From Mycolicibacterium malmesburyense (lineage in GTDB: Bacteria > Actinomycetota > Actinomycetes > Mycobacteriales > Mycobacteriaceae), in contig NZ_CVTB01000066.1 of NCBI RefSeq assembly GCF_001050015.1, forward strand, positions 26,281 through 90,280: a stretch of DNA of 64,000 nt. The letters run 5' to 3'. Both the position numbers and the translations under genes were made by a program. This document shows positions 7,362 to 16,400 of this stretch, piece after piece. Numbering within the stretch: the stretch's first letter is position 1; each line of letters opens with the position of its first letter. The notes under the pieces were generated by a model that ran no database searches, was not told the origin of the DNA, and saw only the letters and a list, made by a program, of their open reading frames with translations.

Positions 7362-7913
7362 ATGGGGGGCGAGCGCGTGGCCAAGTTCAAAGTGGTGAAA
7401 CAAGAAGCGCCTTCTCTGCTGCGCAGAGTGGTCGGAACGCTGGGGCGTCGTGGCCGAGCCGTCGATGAGGTCTCGACCGGTGATCTGGACGCCTGGGTCG
7501 CCGAGACGTTAGAGGACGCTTTCGACCTCCGTCAGGTTGATCGGGACGACGACGGCGATCTGTTTCTCGCGTGTGGCAGTTCGGTGGTGTTCGTCAAGCA
7601 GCTGGACCCCGAGTCGCCGTTTCTGACGATCTTCGCCCCGCTTCTCGAGGACTTCCGGATGTCGCCCGACGTCTACGAGGCGGTCAATGCGATCAATGTC
7701 AAGATCCCGCTGGGAAAGGCGACCGTGAACGCCGACGATAAGCAGATCGTGCTCAGTGTCGACCTGCCGCTCGTGGACAGGCTGTCGGCGGAGGGTCTGG
7801 TGCTGGTGGTCGACCTGGTCGGCGAAGCGGCGGATCACTTCGACACCCTGCTGCAGAAAAGGTTCGGTGGCAGCACGATGCTCGACGACGCGGACGACGA
7901 GATCGATGTCTGA
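7362..7913 (+). CDS. YbjN-like (type III secretion chaperone fold) protein
   Basis: The protein is about 183 residues. After a basic lead (KVVKQEAPSLLRRVVGTLGRRGRAV) comes an alpha-beta domain resembling YbjN/Tir-chaperone-like proteins: a hydrophobic strand FLACGSSVVFVKQL, then FLTIFAPLLEDFRMSPDVYEAVNAIN, and VLSVDLPLVDRLSAEGLVLVVDLV. Such proteins are often small chaperones or adaptors. The gene overlaps the protease start by eight bases, so the two are probably partners. The start is uncertain: ATG 7362, TTG 7359 or GTG 7377 (after a GGGGGG tract). Confidence 0.65.
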   Translation: MGGERVAKFKVVKQEAPSLLRRVVGTLGRRGRAVDEVSTGDLDAWVAETLEDAFDLRQVDRDDDGDLFLACGSSVVFVKQLDPESPFLTIFAPLLEDFRMSPDVYEAVNAINVKIPLGKATVNADDKQIVLSVDLPLVDRLSAEGLVLVVDLVGEAADHFDTLLQKRFGGSTMLDDADDEIDV

Positions 7914-8826
7914 GGCTGGGCGCACGCTGCTCGGGCAGTTGAGCGATGAGATCGCGGCGTTGGCGGCCGGGGTGATGCCGCGGACGGCGACCGTCACCGG
8001 GCAGACCCGGCAGCTGGAGGAGCACTCGGGAACGGCCTGGCTGTACGACGCCAAACATCTGCTGACCAACGACCACGTCGTCGCCGATCTGGTGGATCCG
8101 ATCGTCGTTGAACTGCCCCAGAGACAGGTGTTTTCAGCGTTGGTCGTCGGCCGTGACCCAATGACCGACATCGCCGTCCTCCGTATCGAACCGCAGAGCA
8201 TCGCGCCGCTGCAGCTCTGCGATCGGCCGGCGCGACTCGGCGAATTGTGCTTCGCCTTCGGCAGCCCACTTGGCGAGTATCAGGAAAGCATCAGCATCGG
8301 CATCGTGAGCGGACTGGGCCGAAGCATGCCGACCGCGGAGCAGCCGATCGTCTTCGACGTCATCCAGACCGACGCGGCGATCAACCCGGGAAACTCCGGT
8401 GGGCCCTTGGTGGACACCACCGGTCGAGTGCTGGGCATGACCAGCGAAGCGATCCCCGGTGCGGACGGCATGGGGTTCGCGATTCCCGCGGGCACCGTTC
8501 ACGACATCGCGACGGAGTTGTTGACCCACGGCACCGTACAGCGGGCGTCGCTCGGGATCAGTGTGGCCGTTCGCACGGTGGAGAAGCTGCCCGCGGGAGA
8601 GGGTGTCGTCGTGACCCGGTTGGGAGACAACGTAGCTGGACCGCTCGAATGCGGTGATGTTCTGTTGACGATCGGTGGCCGGCCGATCTCAAGCAAGCAG
8701 GACGTGTTGTCCGCGCTGCGCCGGGACGCTGCCAACCGCAAGGTCGAGGTGCGGGTGTGGCGCGAGGGCCGCGAGGTCACGATCGAATGCCTCCCCCGAC
8801 CTAGGTCGACCGACGATCGGCGCTGA
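7906..8826 (+). CDS. HtrA/DegP-like trypsin-fold serine protease with PDZ domain, apparently cytosolic
   Basis: The product is 306 residues. The catalytic triad is visible as His57 in TNDHVV, Asp88 in TDIAVL and Ser164 in GNSGGP. A PDZ-like domain follows from about residue 215 (ASLGISVAV, GVVVTRLGDNVAGPLECGDVLLTIGG). Unlike mycobacterial HtrA/PepD there is no signal peptide or membrane helix: the N-terminus is MSEAGRTLLGQLSDEIAAL. Start ATG 7906 overlaps the YbjN-like gene. The protease may act inside the cell with that protein as adaptor. It is convergent with the ATPase/HEPN operon, 15 bases away. Confidence 0.85.
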   Translation: MSEAGRTLLGQLSDEIAALAAGVMPRTATVTGQTRQLEEHSGTAWLYDAKHLLTNDHVVADLVDPIVVELPQRQVFSALVVGRDPMTDIAVLRIEPQSIAPLQLCDRPARLGELCFAFGSPLGEYQESISIGIVSGLGRSMPTAEQPIVFDVIQTDAAINPGNSGGPLVDTTGRVLGMTSEAIPGADGMGFAIPAGTVHDIATELLTHGTVQRASLGISVAVRTVEKLPAGEGVVVTRLGDNVAGPLECGDVLLTIGGRPISSKQDVLSALRRDAANRKVEVRVWREGREVTIECLPRPRSTDDRR

Positions 8827-8841
8827 GCCGTGTTGCCCGGC

Positions 8842-9171
8842 TTACGGCAGCAGCTCCGCGACGACCCCGCACATGTTCTCGACCTCAGCGGCCGACGGCT
8901 GCATCTCGAAAGCGTGGACGTGACATGCCTTGCTCAACCGGTGCCACGCCACCGCCGCCTTGTCGGCCGCGTCTGGCCTGTCAAGCACCCGCAGGGTCAA
9001 CAGCTTGCTGCGTGTCGTCGCCCATCGTGCCTCAGCGTCGAGGTCAGCGCATCGCTGGTCGACGACCTCCTCGAGTGCCCGGCGCGCCAGAAAGGCCGCT
9101 AACCGCGGCGAGTGCCCGCCGCGGGTGGCCAGGATCCGCTGAGCCTGACCGAGAAGTTCGGCGGCTTTCAT
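8842..9171 (-). CDS. Small helical HEPN-like partner of the ATPase
   Basis: The product is 109 residues with ATG at 9169-9171, overlapping the ATPase stop (ATGA), so it is coupled to it. The sequence is all helical: MKAAELLGQAQRILAT, LAAFLARRALEEVVDQRCA and a final VAWHRLSKACHVHAFEMQPSAAEVENMC. That last block, with CHVHAFEM near the end of a four-helix unit, looks like a HEPN-type fold, but the RNase motif R-x4-6-H is not clear. HEPN proteins often act as RNases or scaffolds in toxin and defence modules. The assignment is tentative. Confidence 0.6.
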   Translation of the reverse strand: MKAAELLGQAQRILATRGGHSPRLAAFLARRALEEVVDQRCADLDAEARWATTRSKLLTLRVLDRPDAADKAAVAWHRLSKACHVHAFEMQPSAAEVENMCGVVAELLP

Positions 9172-11570
9172 CGCAACGCCAGCACCGTCTCGACGGTGCG
9201 CTCGAGTTCGCGTGCCTCTGACATCCCGATGCCCGTCGCTTCGGTGTGCACGGCGTTGCACAGCTTCAGAGTGCGACGACGTTCCTTCTTCGCGTCGAGC
9301 CAGCCGGTGAGGTCGGCACCCGGATCGCCGTGCACGGCCAGCGCCAACCGCGAGGAGGTCTTCTTCGCCGACGCCCAGGTCTCCTCCGACCCGGACCGGA
9401 CGCGCCCCGCCAGGCATTGCTTGGTGTAGAAGGCCTGTCGCGCAGCGGATTCCACTGCGATGCGGAACAGGCCGGGCAGGACTCGAGCCCGAATATCGTC
9501 GGGCAGGCGTTCGTCTTTGATGAGGGCGAAGATGTCGTTGACGGTTCGAAGGGCGGGGTTGACGTTGTCGTGGATGGTCACCTTGGAGTCGGTTCCCCGG
9601 ACGACCTCGACAAGCCGCGCGTCTACGCCGGTGTCGCGGATCACCGATGCCAGCCGGTCATCATGGGAGAACACGATGACCTGATGCGTCTGTGCGACTT
9701 CGGAGAGGACCTGGACGAACCCGTCGATCTTGGCAGGGTCCATCGCCTGGACGGGGTCGTCGAGCACGATGAATCGGAAGGGGCTGTCGGCGGCCATGGC
9801 TCTCGGCAGAAACAACGCGAGGGCCAATGCGTGCTGCTCGCCTTGGCTCATCACCGACAGCGCCTTCGTGGGCTTGCCGTCCACCGACCCGCTCAGCGAG
9901 GCGCGCCGACGCGTCGCGGTGCCCTCTAAGGTGATGTCGCCGAGGTCGACATTGCTCTCCTGGCGCAGCTCGCTCCAGATCTTGCGGGCCTGTGCCGCAA
10001 TGGGTTCGAGCCGCAGGTTCCGGAACGACGCGGCATGGTCGGCCATCCACTTCTTGGCCGCCGTCATCGTCTTGACCGTGCCATCCAACTCGCGGGCTTG
10101 TCTCTCGACCGGCACCCACCCACCGACCTGAGCCGCCAGCGGTGCCCATGCGCCTTCCCGCTGTTGCAGTGCGTCGCCGGCCTGCGCGCAGAGCGCGTCC
10201 GCTGCGTCGGCGACGGCAACCAATGTCGATTCGAGATGCGTTGCGAGCGCGTCGTCACTGTCTGAATACTGTCGGGCGGCTTGGACCGCCGCGCTGTAGG
10301 GGGTGAGCGCGGGCAGGTCAACGCCATCGACCGGCTCGACCGCGGGCAGTCCGCTTAGCAGCGAAGCGGCGGCAGCCCTGGACTGTTTCAGTTCGGCTGT
10401 CGCGGAGCGGTATTCCTTCAAGGATTCCTCGCTGTTCACAATGGCGTCACGGGTGCGGGTCGCCCAGTCTGCGTCGAGCCGTCCCTCTCCGCAGACCGGG
10501 CAGTCGGTGTCGCCGGCGTGATCATGGAAGCGGATCGCCGCTTGCAGCAGTTCGACGCGCTGGCTCGCGCTTTCGGCGATGGTGCTTGCCGCTGCGGCGG
10601 CGGCTTCAGCGGCCTCGCGCAGTCGAGTCGCGGCGGTGTCGATGTCGTCGAGGGTGGGCGTGGCGAGTTGGGTCAGTCGGCGCAGCGCGGGGACGACCTG
10701 CAAGCCCGGGTCCTCCGCGCCGGTGGCCAGCGCCAGCACGTCGTCGAGATCAACGCCTTTCTTCTTGAGCAGCTTGATGGCGTGCTCGGCTCGTTCGTCG
10801 GTCGATTCGGTGAGCAGCGTCTGCAAGCGCTTGCGTTCGTCGTCGGCCTGGGTACGGGTGGCTCTGGTCGACTTGAGCTGCGCGCCAAGCCATTTCTCGG
10901 CATCGGCGAGCACTTCAAGACCGAGCAGCTTGGCGAGCGCGTCGTAGAGCGCCGATGGCCCGCCGTCGAACAGGCGGCCGAGTTCGTCGTAGGACAGGAC
11001 CGGCCGCCACAGCTCGATTGCCCGGGTCCAGCCAAGCCCGTCGGTGCCATCGACGCGCTTCCCAGAGCCGATCTGCGTCCAAGTTTCCCGCTCGGCGAGC
11101 GCCGCGCCCGGCGCCCAGTCGAGCCCGATAGTGAACGGGCCGGCGCCCTCGGCGGTGAAACCGACCCGGATGGCGCAAGGGTCGCAGTGGTGCAGGTTCT
11201 GCCAGGACTCCGACCAGAGAGTCGCCTTCTGCAGCCAGCGGTAGCTGGTGCCGGTCAGGGCGAGTTCGAGCGCCTCGGCGAAGCTCGACTTGCCGGAGCC
11301 GTTGCGTCCGCTGACGACCATCAGGCCCGGCCCCGGGTACAGATCGAGGCGGGCTTGACGGCCGATGCCGCGGAAGCCGGCGACCGAAATGCTGGTCAGG
11401 AAGGTCGGCGCGGTCTCGGTCTCGCTGCTGTCGGATTCTTGGTCGACGACTTCGGCAAGCGCGTTGAGGACAGCGTCCTTCACCGCAGAGTCGAGCCCGA
11501 CGTCCTGGTCAAGCATCTCGAGAATGACGTCGTGGACGGATAGTTCGGCTGGTTCTGTGATAGCTGACAC
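9168..11570 (-). CDS. Zinc-hook SMC/Rad50-like AAA ATPase, probable defence protein
   Basis: The product is 800 residues with a GTG start at 11570. Domains in order: N-terminal helical region (1-60); ATPase lobe with Walker A GRNGSGKSS (88-96); long helical/coiled-coil arms rich in Ala, Glu and Arg with a zinc-hook CPVC at 357-360; ABC signature MSQGEQ (574-579); Walker B FIVLDDPVQAMD (600-611); switch His in FSHDDR. About 150 helical residues follow, including LKLCNAVHTEATG, an ending seen in ATPases linked to nuclease effectors. It is shorter than Rad50/SbcC, no SbcD neighbour is present, and it is coupled to a HEPN-like protein. A phage-defence or nucleic-acid surveillance role is inferred. 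Confidence 0.8.
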   Translation of the reverse strand: MSAITEPAELSVHDVILEMLDQDVGLDSAVKDAVLNALAEVVDQESDSSETETAPTFLTSISVAGFRGIGRQARLDLYPGPGLMVVSGRNGSGKSSFAEALELALTGTSYRWLQKATLWSESWQNLHHCDPCAIRVGFTAEGAGPFTIGLDWAPGAALAERETWTQIGSGKRVDGTDGLGWTRAIELWRPVLSYDELGRLFDGGPSALYDALAKLLGLEVLADAEKWLGAQLKSTRATRTQADDERKRLQTLLTESTDERAEHAIKLLKKKGVDLDDVLALATGAEDPGLQVVPALRRLTQLATPTLDDIDTAATRLREAAEAAAAAASTIAESASQRVELLQAAIRFHDHAGDTDCPVCGEGRLDADWATRTRDAIVNSEESLKEYRSATAELKQSRAAAASLLSGLPAVEPVDGVDLPALTPYSAAVQAARQYSDSDDALATHLESTLVAVADAADALCAQAGDALQQREGAWAPLAAQVGGWVPVERQARELDGTVKTMTAAKKWMADHAASFRNLRLEPIAAQARKIWSELRQESNVDLGDITLEGTATRRRASLSGSVDGKPTKALSVMSQGEQHALALALFLPRAMAADSPFRFIVLDDPVQAMDPAKIDGFVQVLSEVAQTHQVIVFSHDDRLASVIRDTGVDARLVEVVRGTDSKVTIHDNVNPALRTVNDIFALIKDERLPDDIRARVLPGLFRIAVESAARQAFYTKQCLAGRVRSGSEETWASAKKTSSRLALAVHGDPGADLTGWLDAKKERRRTLKLCNAVHTEATGIGMSEARELERTVETVLALR

Positions 11571-11640
11571 CGGTCAGTCGGTTACCCCCATCCTTGGACT
11601 GGGTAAACGAGGTAGCGCTCGCGATGGGTGCAGCGGGGTT

Positions 11641-12186
11641 TCAAGCCCGCACGATCGGGCCAAAGACAGATCGAACAGTCGCGCTCCGGGGTCATTCACG
11701 ACCCGGCCCGTGGGGGCGCGCTCGGCAATGATCGCCCCGACCACGGCGTCGATAGGGTGGCGCCGTCGATGTCGACACGGAACGATCCGTCGGCCTTGGC
11801 CGCATCGATCACCGACTCCAATTCTGTCCGCTGCTTGGCGAGGATGCGGCGAAGAGCTTGGTGAAGTCGGGGTTGTCGTCGGTGAGCATGGGGCCGAGGC
11901 CGCCGAAGCCGATGCCGACCTCGATGGTCTTGACCGCTTCTGCGATGAGCCAGCGGAGCCGATCCGGCGCCTGGGCCTGCGCGCCGACCGGTTCGGGAGA
12001 GGTGATGCGCGACAGCGCGGCGGACAGCATGTCGCGGCGGTCGCGGTGCCGGCGGTAGATGGTGGTCTTCGCGATGCCAGAACGCGCGGCGACCGCCGCG
12101 ACGGTTACGGACTTGGGCCCACGGGTGCGCAAGAGCGTCAGGGTGGCGCCGGTGATGCCGTCGTCGACGTCGCGTCACTGCACCAT
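11641..12186 (-). pseudogene. Decayed second copy of the TetR regulator
   Basis: This stretch aligns along its whole length with the TetR gene at 1966-2511 (both 546 bases). It is broken in several places: codon 4 is TGA where the intact copy has CGA, one base is missing near 11,850 (after DFTKLF) and another near 11,752. Small insertions near 11,660 restore the overall length. The helix-turn-helix sequence is still readable (SGIAKTTIYRRH). No single frame gives a full regulator. Confidence 0.8.
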
Positions 12187-12243
12187 CGGCCCTCCTCATT
12201 GCGCCGGGAATATCGGCGGACTGGAGAAATCTCACGAGAGGTG

Positions 12244-12665
12244 ATGGTGAGAGCGTTCGGATGCGTTTCGTTGACGACTGTGGGGTATCTGTCCCTGCTG
12301 CTGAGTTTCGCGGCACTGGGAACGTTCGTGTACGCGCTTGCCGCTCAGAGCGCGGGCGCCGGAATCATCGGAGCCGGCATGGTGGTGTTGATGGTGGCAG
12401 CGGGGGCGGGTTCCGCGCCGCTGCAGCAGAAGCGCGCGGACTTCACGACAGTGGTATCGAGATCCTCAGTGAGAACATCTGGGCGCGACCGCCCCGCCGC
12501 GAGCAGATCGACCGGCATCTCTCGCCCTATCCCGGTGTGCGAGCCAACCGCGAACAGCTGTTGAAGGCCGCAACCGTCCTGCCGGCGGAGCCGACGAGGC
12601 TGATGGGACCGGCAAGCCGCCTGGCGCGCGGTGCGCGTGTCACCACCGGTGCTCGAGGTGAGTAG
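12244..12665 (+). pseudogene. Decayed second copy of the small membrane protein
   Basis: The first 55 residues match the intact gene at 2612 closely (LTTVGYLSLLLSFAALGTFV). A single-base loss (GGGTTT to GGGTT, near 12,411) shifts the frame; homology continues in the next frame (SENIWARPPRREQIDRHL). The original stop codon has become TGG, so the second frame runs on to 12,665. The twin operator found upstream of the intact copy is absent here. Confidence 0.8.
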
Positions 12666-12839
12666 GCACCGGTCGGCTCGGCCATGGTGCTGGCTGGTGT
12701 GCTGAGGGATTCGACTAGTTCGGTTCGTGTGGAACCGTCGCCGAGCATTTCGGTTAGATCCCCGATCCGTCGAGGGTGGCCAGGACAGTGAGCCGGGCTC
12801 TTCGCTTACGTCGGCGTGGTCATCGGCGCTGGCGAGGAC

Positions 12840-13231
12840 TTAGTCCTTCAGCCGGGCGTCGGGGACGGCTCCGCCCGACCCCACGTCGGTAGCCGTCGAT
12901 GTCATCGGGTTTCCGGATGGATCGCCCGCGTCGAGCCGGAGACGCGTGGCAAAGCCTCCCCGCTTCTCACGCTTGCTTCGTGCGACTTCGCCGATGTTAT
13001 CGAGGGTGGCACCGTGTTCCGCAGCGCTTGCGGCGAAGGCTTCGAGGACATCCACCGCCTCCTCGATGATCGATTGCGGTGTTTGCGCAGCTGAGAGCTC
13101 GGCGGCCTGCTTATGCAGCTTGGTCAGCAGCGCGCGGCGATAGGCCTTAGTAGACAAGATCACAAAGTGAGACGTGCGGCCTGAGTCCCGGATGAGCTCG
13201 GGAATTCTGTCTCGAAGGAGTTTGCCCCCAT
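12840..13231 (-). pseudogene. MazG/phosphoribosyl-ATP-pyrophosphohydrolase-like gene, frameshifted at codon 2
   Basis: From GTG 13163 the frame gives 107 residues ending in a MazG-type helix set (IIEEAVDVLEAFAASAAEHG, REKRGGFATRL). The same frame continues upstream without a start and reads KLLRDRIPELIRDSGR, the expected N-terminus of this all-alpha NTP-pyrophosphohydrolase family. An ATG sits at 13229-13231 but is followed by four G then C, one base short of frame. One extra G in that tract would give a continuous 130-residue protein. It could be a pseudogene, a sequencing error in a G-run, or a phase-variable switch. The acidic EE..D metal-binding residues are intact. Confidence 0.7.
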
Positions 13232-13356
13232 AATCCCCCGTCTCGTCATAATGCGATAGTGCAGTTCTACCGGCTGGAGCGGACAGCGATGTTGATGTCG
13301 GTGCCAGTCGCCATACTGCGCTCTGCGATCATCGCGCGAAACGAGCAATGACCGCA

Positions 13357-13386
13357 CAGGGGGATGCAGGGGGATGCAGGGGGACT
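13357..13386. repeat. Short tandem repeat (10-bp unit, three copies)
   Basis: The unit CAGGGGGATG is repeated at 13357-13366 and 13367-13376, with a third imperfect copy at 13377-13386 ending in ACT. It lies 65 bases upstream of the helicase-fusion start. The regularly spaced G5 runs could form a quadruplex or allow slippage. Confidence 0.7.
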
Positions 13387-13450
13387 CGACATGGCAGTGA
13401 GCAGCGTCCTTAACAGTCCCGAGTGACGATCGAGAAATAGGTGCGCACAG

Positions 13451-16400
13451 TTGTCAAACAGCACGCCGGAATCCCCCTTCTTCGGCATTCCGCAGACTGA
13501 GTGGATCGCCGCCAATCGGTCGGCGTTCGCCGTATGGGAGGCCGACCCCGCGACCATCGGTCACGCCCTGGTAGTGACACGACGCCAAATCACCGACTGG
13601 TGGGAAGCGACGTCAGGAGAACGCACCGACATTTTTGAACTCGTCGACGCGGTCCGCGCCAGGATCGACGAGTTGCACAGGCCCGACGGATACAACGTCG
13701 GCTTCAACGCGGGCCCGGCAGCCGGTCAGACGGTCGATCATCTGCATATCCATGTCATCCCCCGCTATGCGGGTGACGTGGCAAAGCCTCAGGGTGGCAT
13801 CCGCAACCTTCTAGTGGCAGGAGCGCACACGTCGCAACTGACGGCGGGCCCGAGGGCCCGCATGGCCGACGATATTGAGCTCAGCGCGGCCGCTCCCGTG
13901 CTGATCGACGGCCAGGTGCGTCTCCTCCTGCCCGAGCTGATCGAACACCTCCGGAACACCCAGTTCGACAGGGTCGACATCGTAGTCAGTTTCATCAAGA
14001 TGTCCGGTTTGAACCTGATCCTCGACCCACTCGAGGATGCTCTCCAGCGGGGAGCTGGAGTGCGGATCCTCACGACCGACTACCTCGGTCTCACCGAAGT
14101 CGCGGCGTTGACTCACCTTCATGACCTCATCGAAGATCAGCAAGAGCTGAGCGTGCGGGTGTTCCAGGATCCTGAAGTGAGCTTCCACCCTAAGGCCTAT
14201 CTGTTCTATGCCTCTGAGGCGCCTGGAGAAGCTGCGTTCGTGGGAAGCAGCAATCTCAGCAAGTCGGGCCTTGACGGTGGCATCGAATGGAACCTGCTTG
14301 TCGGCTCCATCGATGAACTGAAGCAGCGGTTCTTGACGCTATGGCAAGACGCCCGCAGCGTCCCGCTGACCGACGAGCTCATCGAGTCCTACCAGCCGGC
14401 CCCACCTTATGTGCCTGAGGTCGTCGAAGTCGTTGACCAGCCAGAAGAATCTCCACAGCCGCGACCCATCCAAGATGAGGCGCTCAAAGCGCTCGCACAG
14501 ACAAGGGCTGACGGCTTCCGCGCCGGAATGGTCACCATGGCCACAGGCTTGGGCAAAACATGGCTCGCCGCTTTCGACGCCGCCCGGCCCGAGGTGAAGC
14601 GGGCTCTCTTCGTCGCGCATCGCGAGGAGATCCTCAAGCAGAGCCGAGATGTCTTCCGGCGAGTCATTCCGGATGCGACCATGGGCCTCTACCACGGCGG
14701 TGAGAAGAGCCCCAACGCGGCGTTTGTCTTCGCTTCGGTACAGACCTTGTCACGAAACCTCGACCACTTCGCTTCAGACGCGTTCGACTACATCGTTGTT
14801 GATGAGTTCCATCACGCCTCCGCGGAGACGTACCGAAAGGTGTTGGACCACTTCAGCACTGACTTCTTGTTGGGACTCACCGCCACGCCCGAGCGGATGG
14901 ACGGCGCGGATCTATTGGCACTGTGCGCTGACAACCTCGTTTACCAATGCGACCTAGTCGACGGCATCCGCCGCAACGAGTTGGTGCCGTTCCAGTACTG
15001 GGGTGTGCCAGACCCTGTCGACTTCGAACCGATCCCTTGGCGAAATGGTCGCTTCGACCCCGCAGCGTTGGAAGCGGCTATCGAGACTCAGGAGCGCGCC
15101 CAGGCCGCGTTCGACGAGTGGCAATCACGGTGTGGGTCGAGAACGTTGGCGTTTTGCGTGACGAAGCATCACGCGGACTTCATGAGTGAGTACTTCCAGG
15201 ATCGAGGTGTCCTCAGCACATCCGTCCACAGCGGTCCCACAAGCGCACCGCGCCACGAGTCGATCGAAGCACTTCGTAGGGGCGATCTTCAAATCATCTT
15301 CACAGTCGACATCTTCAACGAAGGACTAGACGTTCCGGACATCGACACGGTGCTGATGCTTCGTCCTACTGAGTCGCCGGTCGTCTTCCTGCAGCAACTG
15401 GGGCGTGGCCTGAGGATCCAAGAGGGCAAGGATGCGCTCACCGTCATCGATTTCATTGGCAATCACCGCTCATTTCTCTTGAAGCCGCGCACGCTGCTCA
15501 GCTTGGGGCGTCGTGAAGTCCCGACCACTTTGCAGGTGCTTACAGCGCTGGAGAAAAGTGACTTCGATCTTCCGCCCGGCTGCTCGGTAAACTACGGACT
15601 CGCCGTTGTAGAGATGCTCAAGACGCTCTCTCGCACGACCGCTCGTGATGCGATCGAGGAGTACTGCCGGTCATATTTGGAAGAGGAGGGCCTGCGGCCC
15701 ACAGCGGCCCAGACGTTGCGTGCTGGCCACGATCCCGCAGTAGTTAGTGCGAAGTATGGCAGCTGGTTCGCCTTTCTCCGTGTTGCGGAGTTGCTCGGTG
15801 AGCGAGAAGCCGCAGTCGTCGACGCCCACGGTGACACGCTCCGAGCTTTCCAGACCGAGAGCATCACCAAGAGCTACAAGCTCGTGACAATTCGCGCGTT
15901 GCTTCACGACGGCGCTTTGCGCACCGGGGCCGAAGTGATTCGTAATGCGGAGACTTCGCGCGAACTGCTTCTCGGCGATCCCCGACTCGCCCGTGATGTC
16001 CCGCTCCGTGAGTTTCCCGACCTGGAGGATGCCCCGTTAGAGCAATGGGGAAAGTACTGGGCCAAGTGGCCAATAGCCCACCTGGCCGGCACGGGCGACG
16101 GCGAAGGCACGGCTCAAAGACTGTTCACGGTCGAAGGTGATCACATTCGGCCAAACTTTGCGGTGGATGGCGAGCTGGGTGACGTTTTCGACTCGATGGT
16201 CGCCGAGCTCATCGAGTACCGGCTGGCAAGCTATGTCCTGAATAAGGAGAAGTCGGTCAGCCGAACGTGGCTGTGCCGCCTAGCTTACGCTGACGGCCAT
16301 CCTGTCATTCGACTGGACCGCCGACAGCATCCTGATCTCCCAATTGGCCACCAGACATTGGTGGCAGACGGCGTGGAGTACGAGGCGTCGTTTGCTAAGG

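Noticed and set aside
8842..9171. Confident HEPN RNase call for the ATPase partner
   Set aside because: The helical pattern fits, but a clear R-x4-6-H motif is not seen, so only HEPN-like is stated.
10518..11543. Long plus-strand frame (341 residues) opposite the zinc-hook ATPase
   Set aside because: Composition is Arg/Gly/Ala-biased and no domain is seen; the opposite strand has all ATPase motifs.
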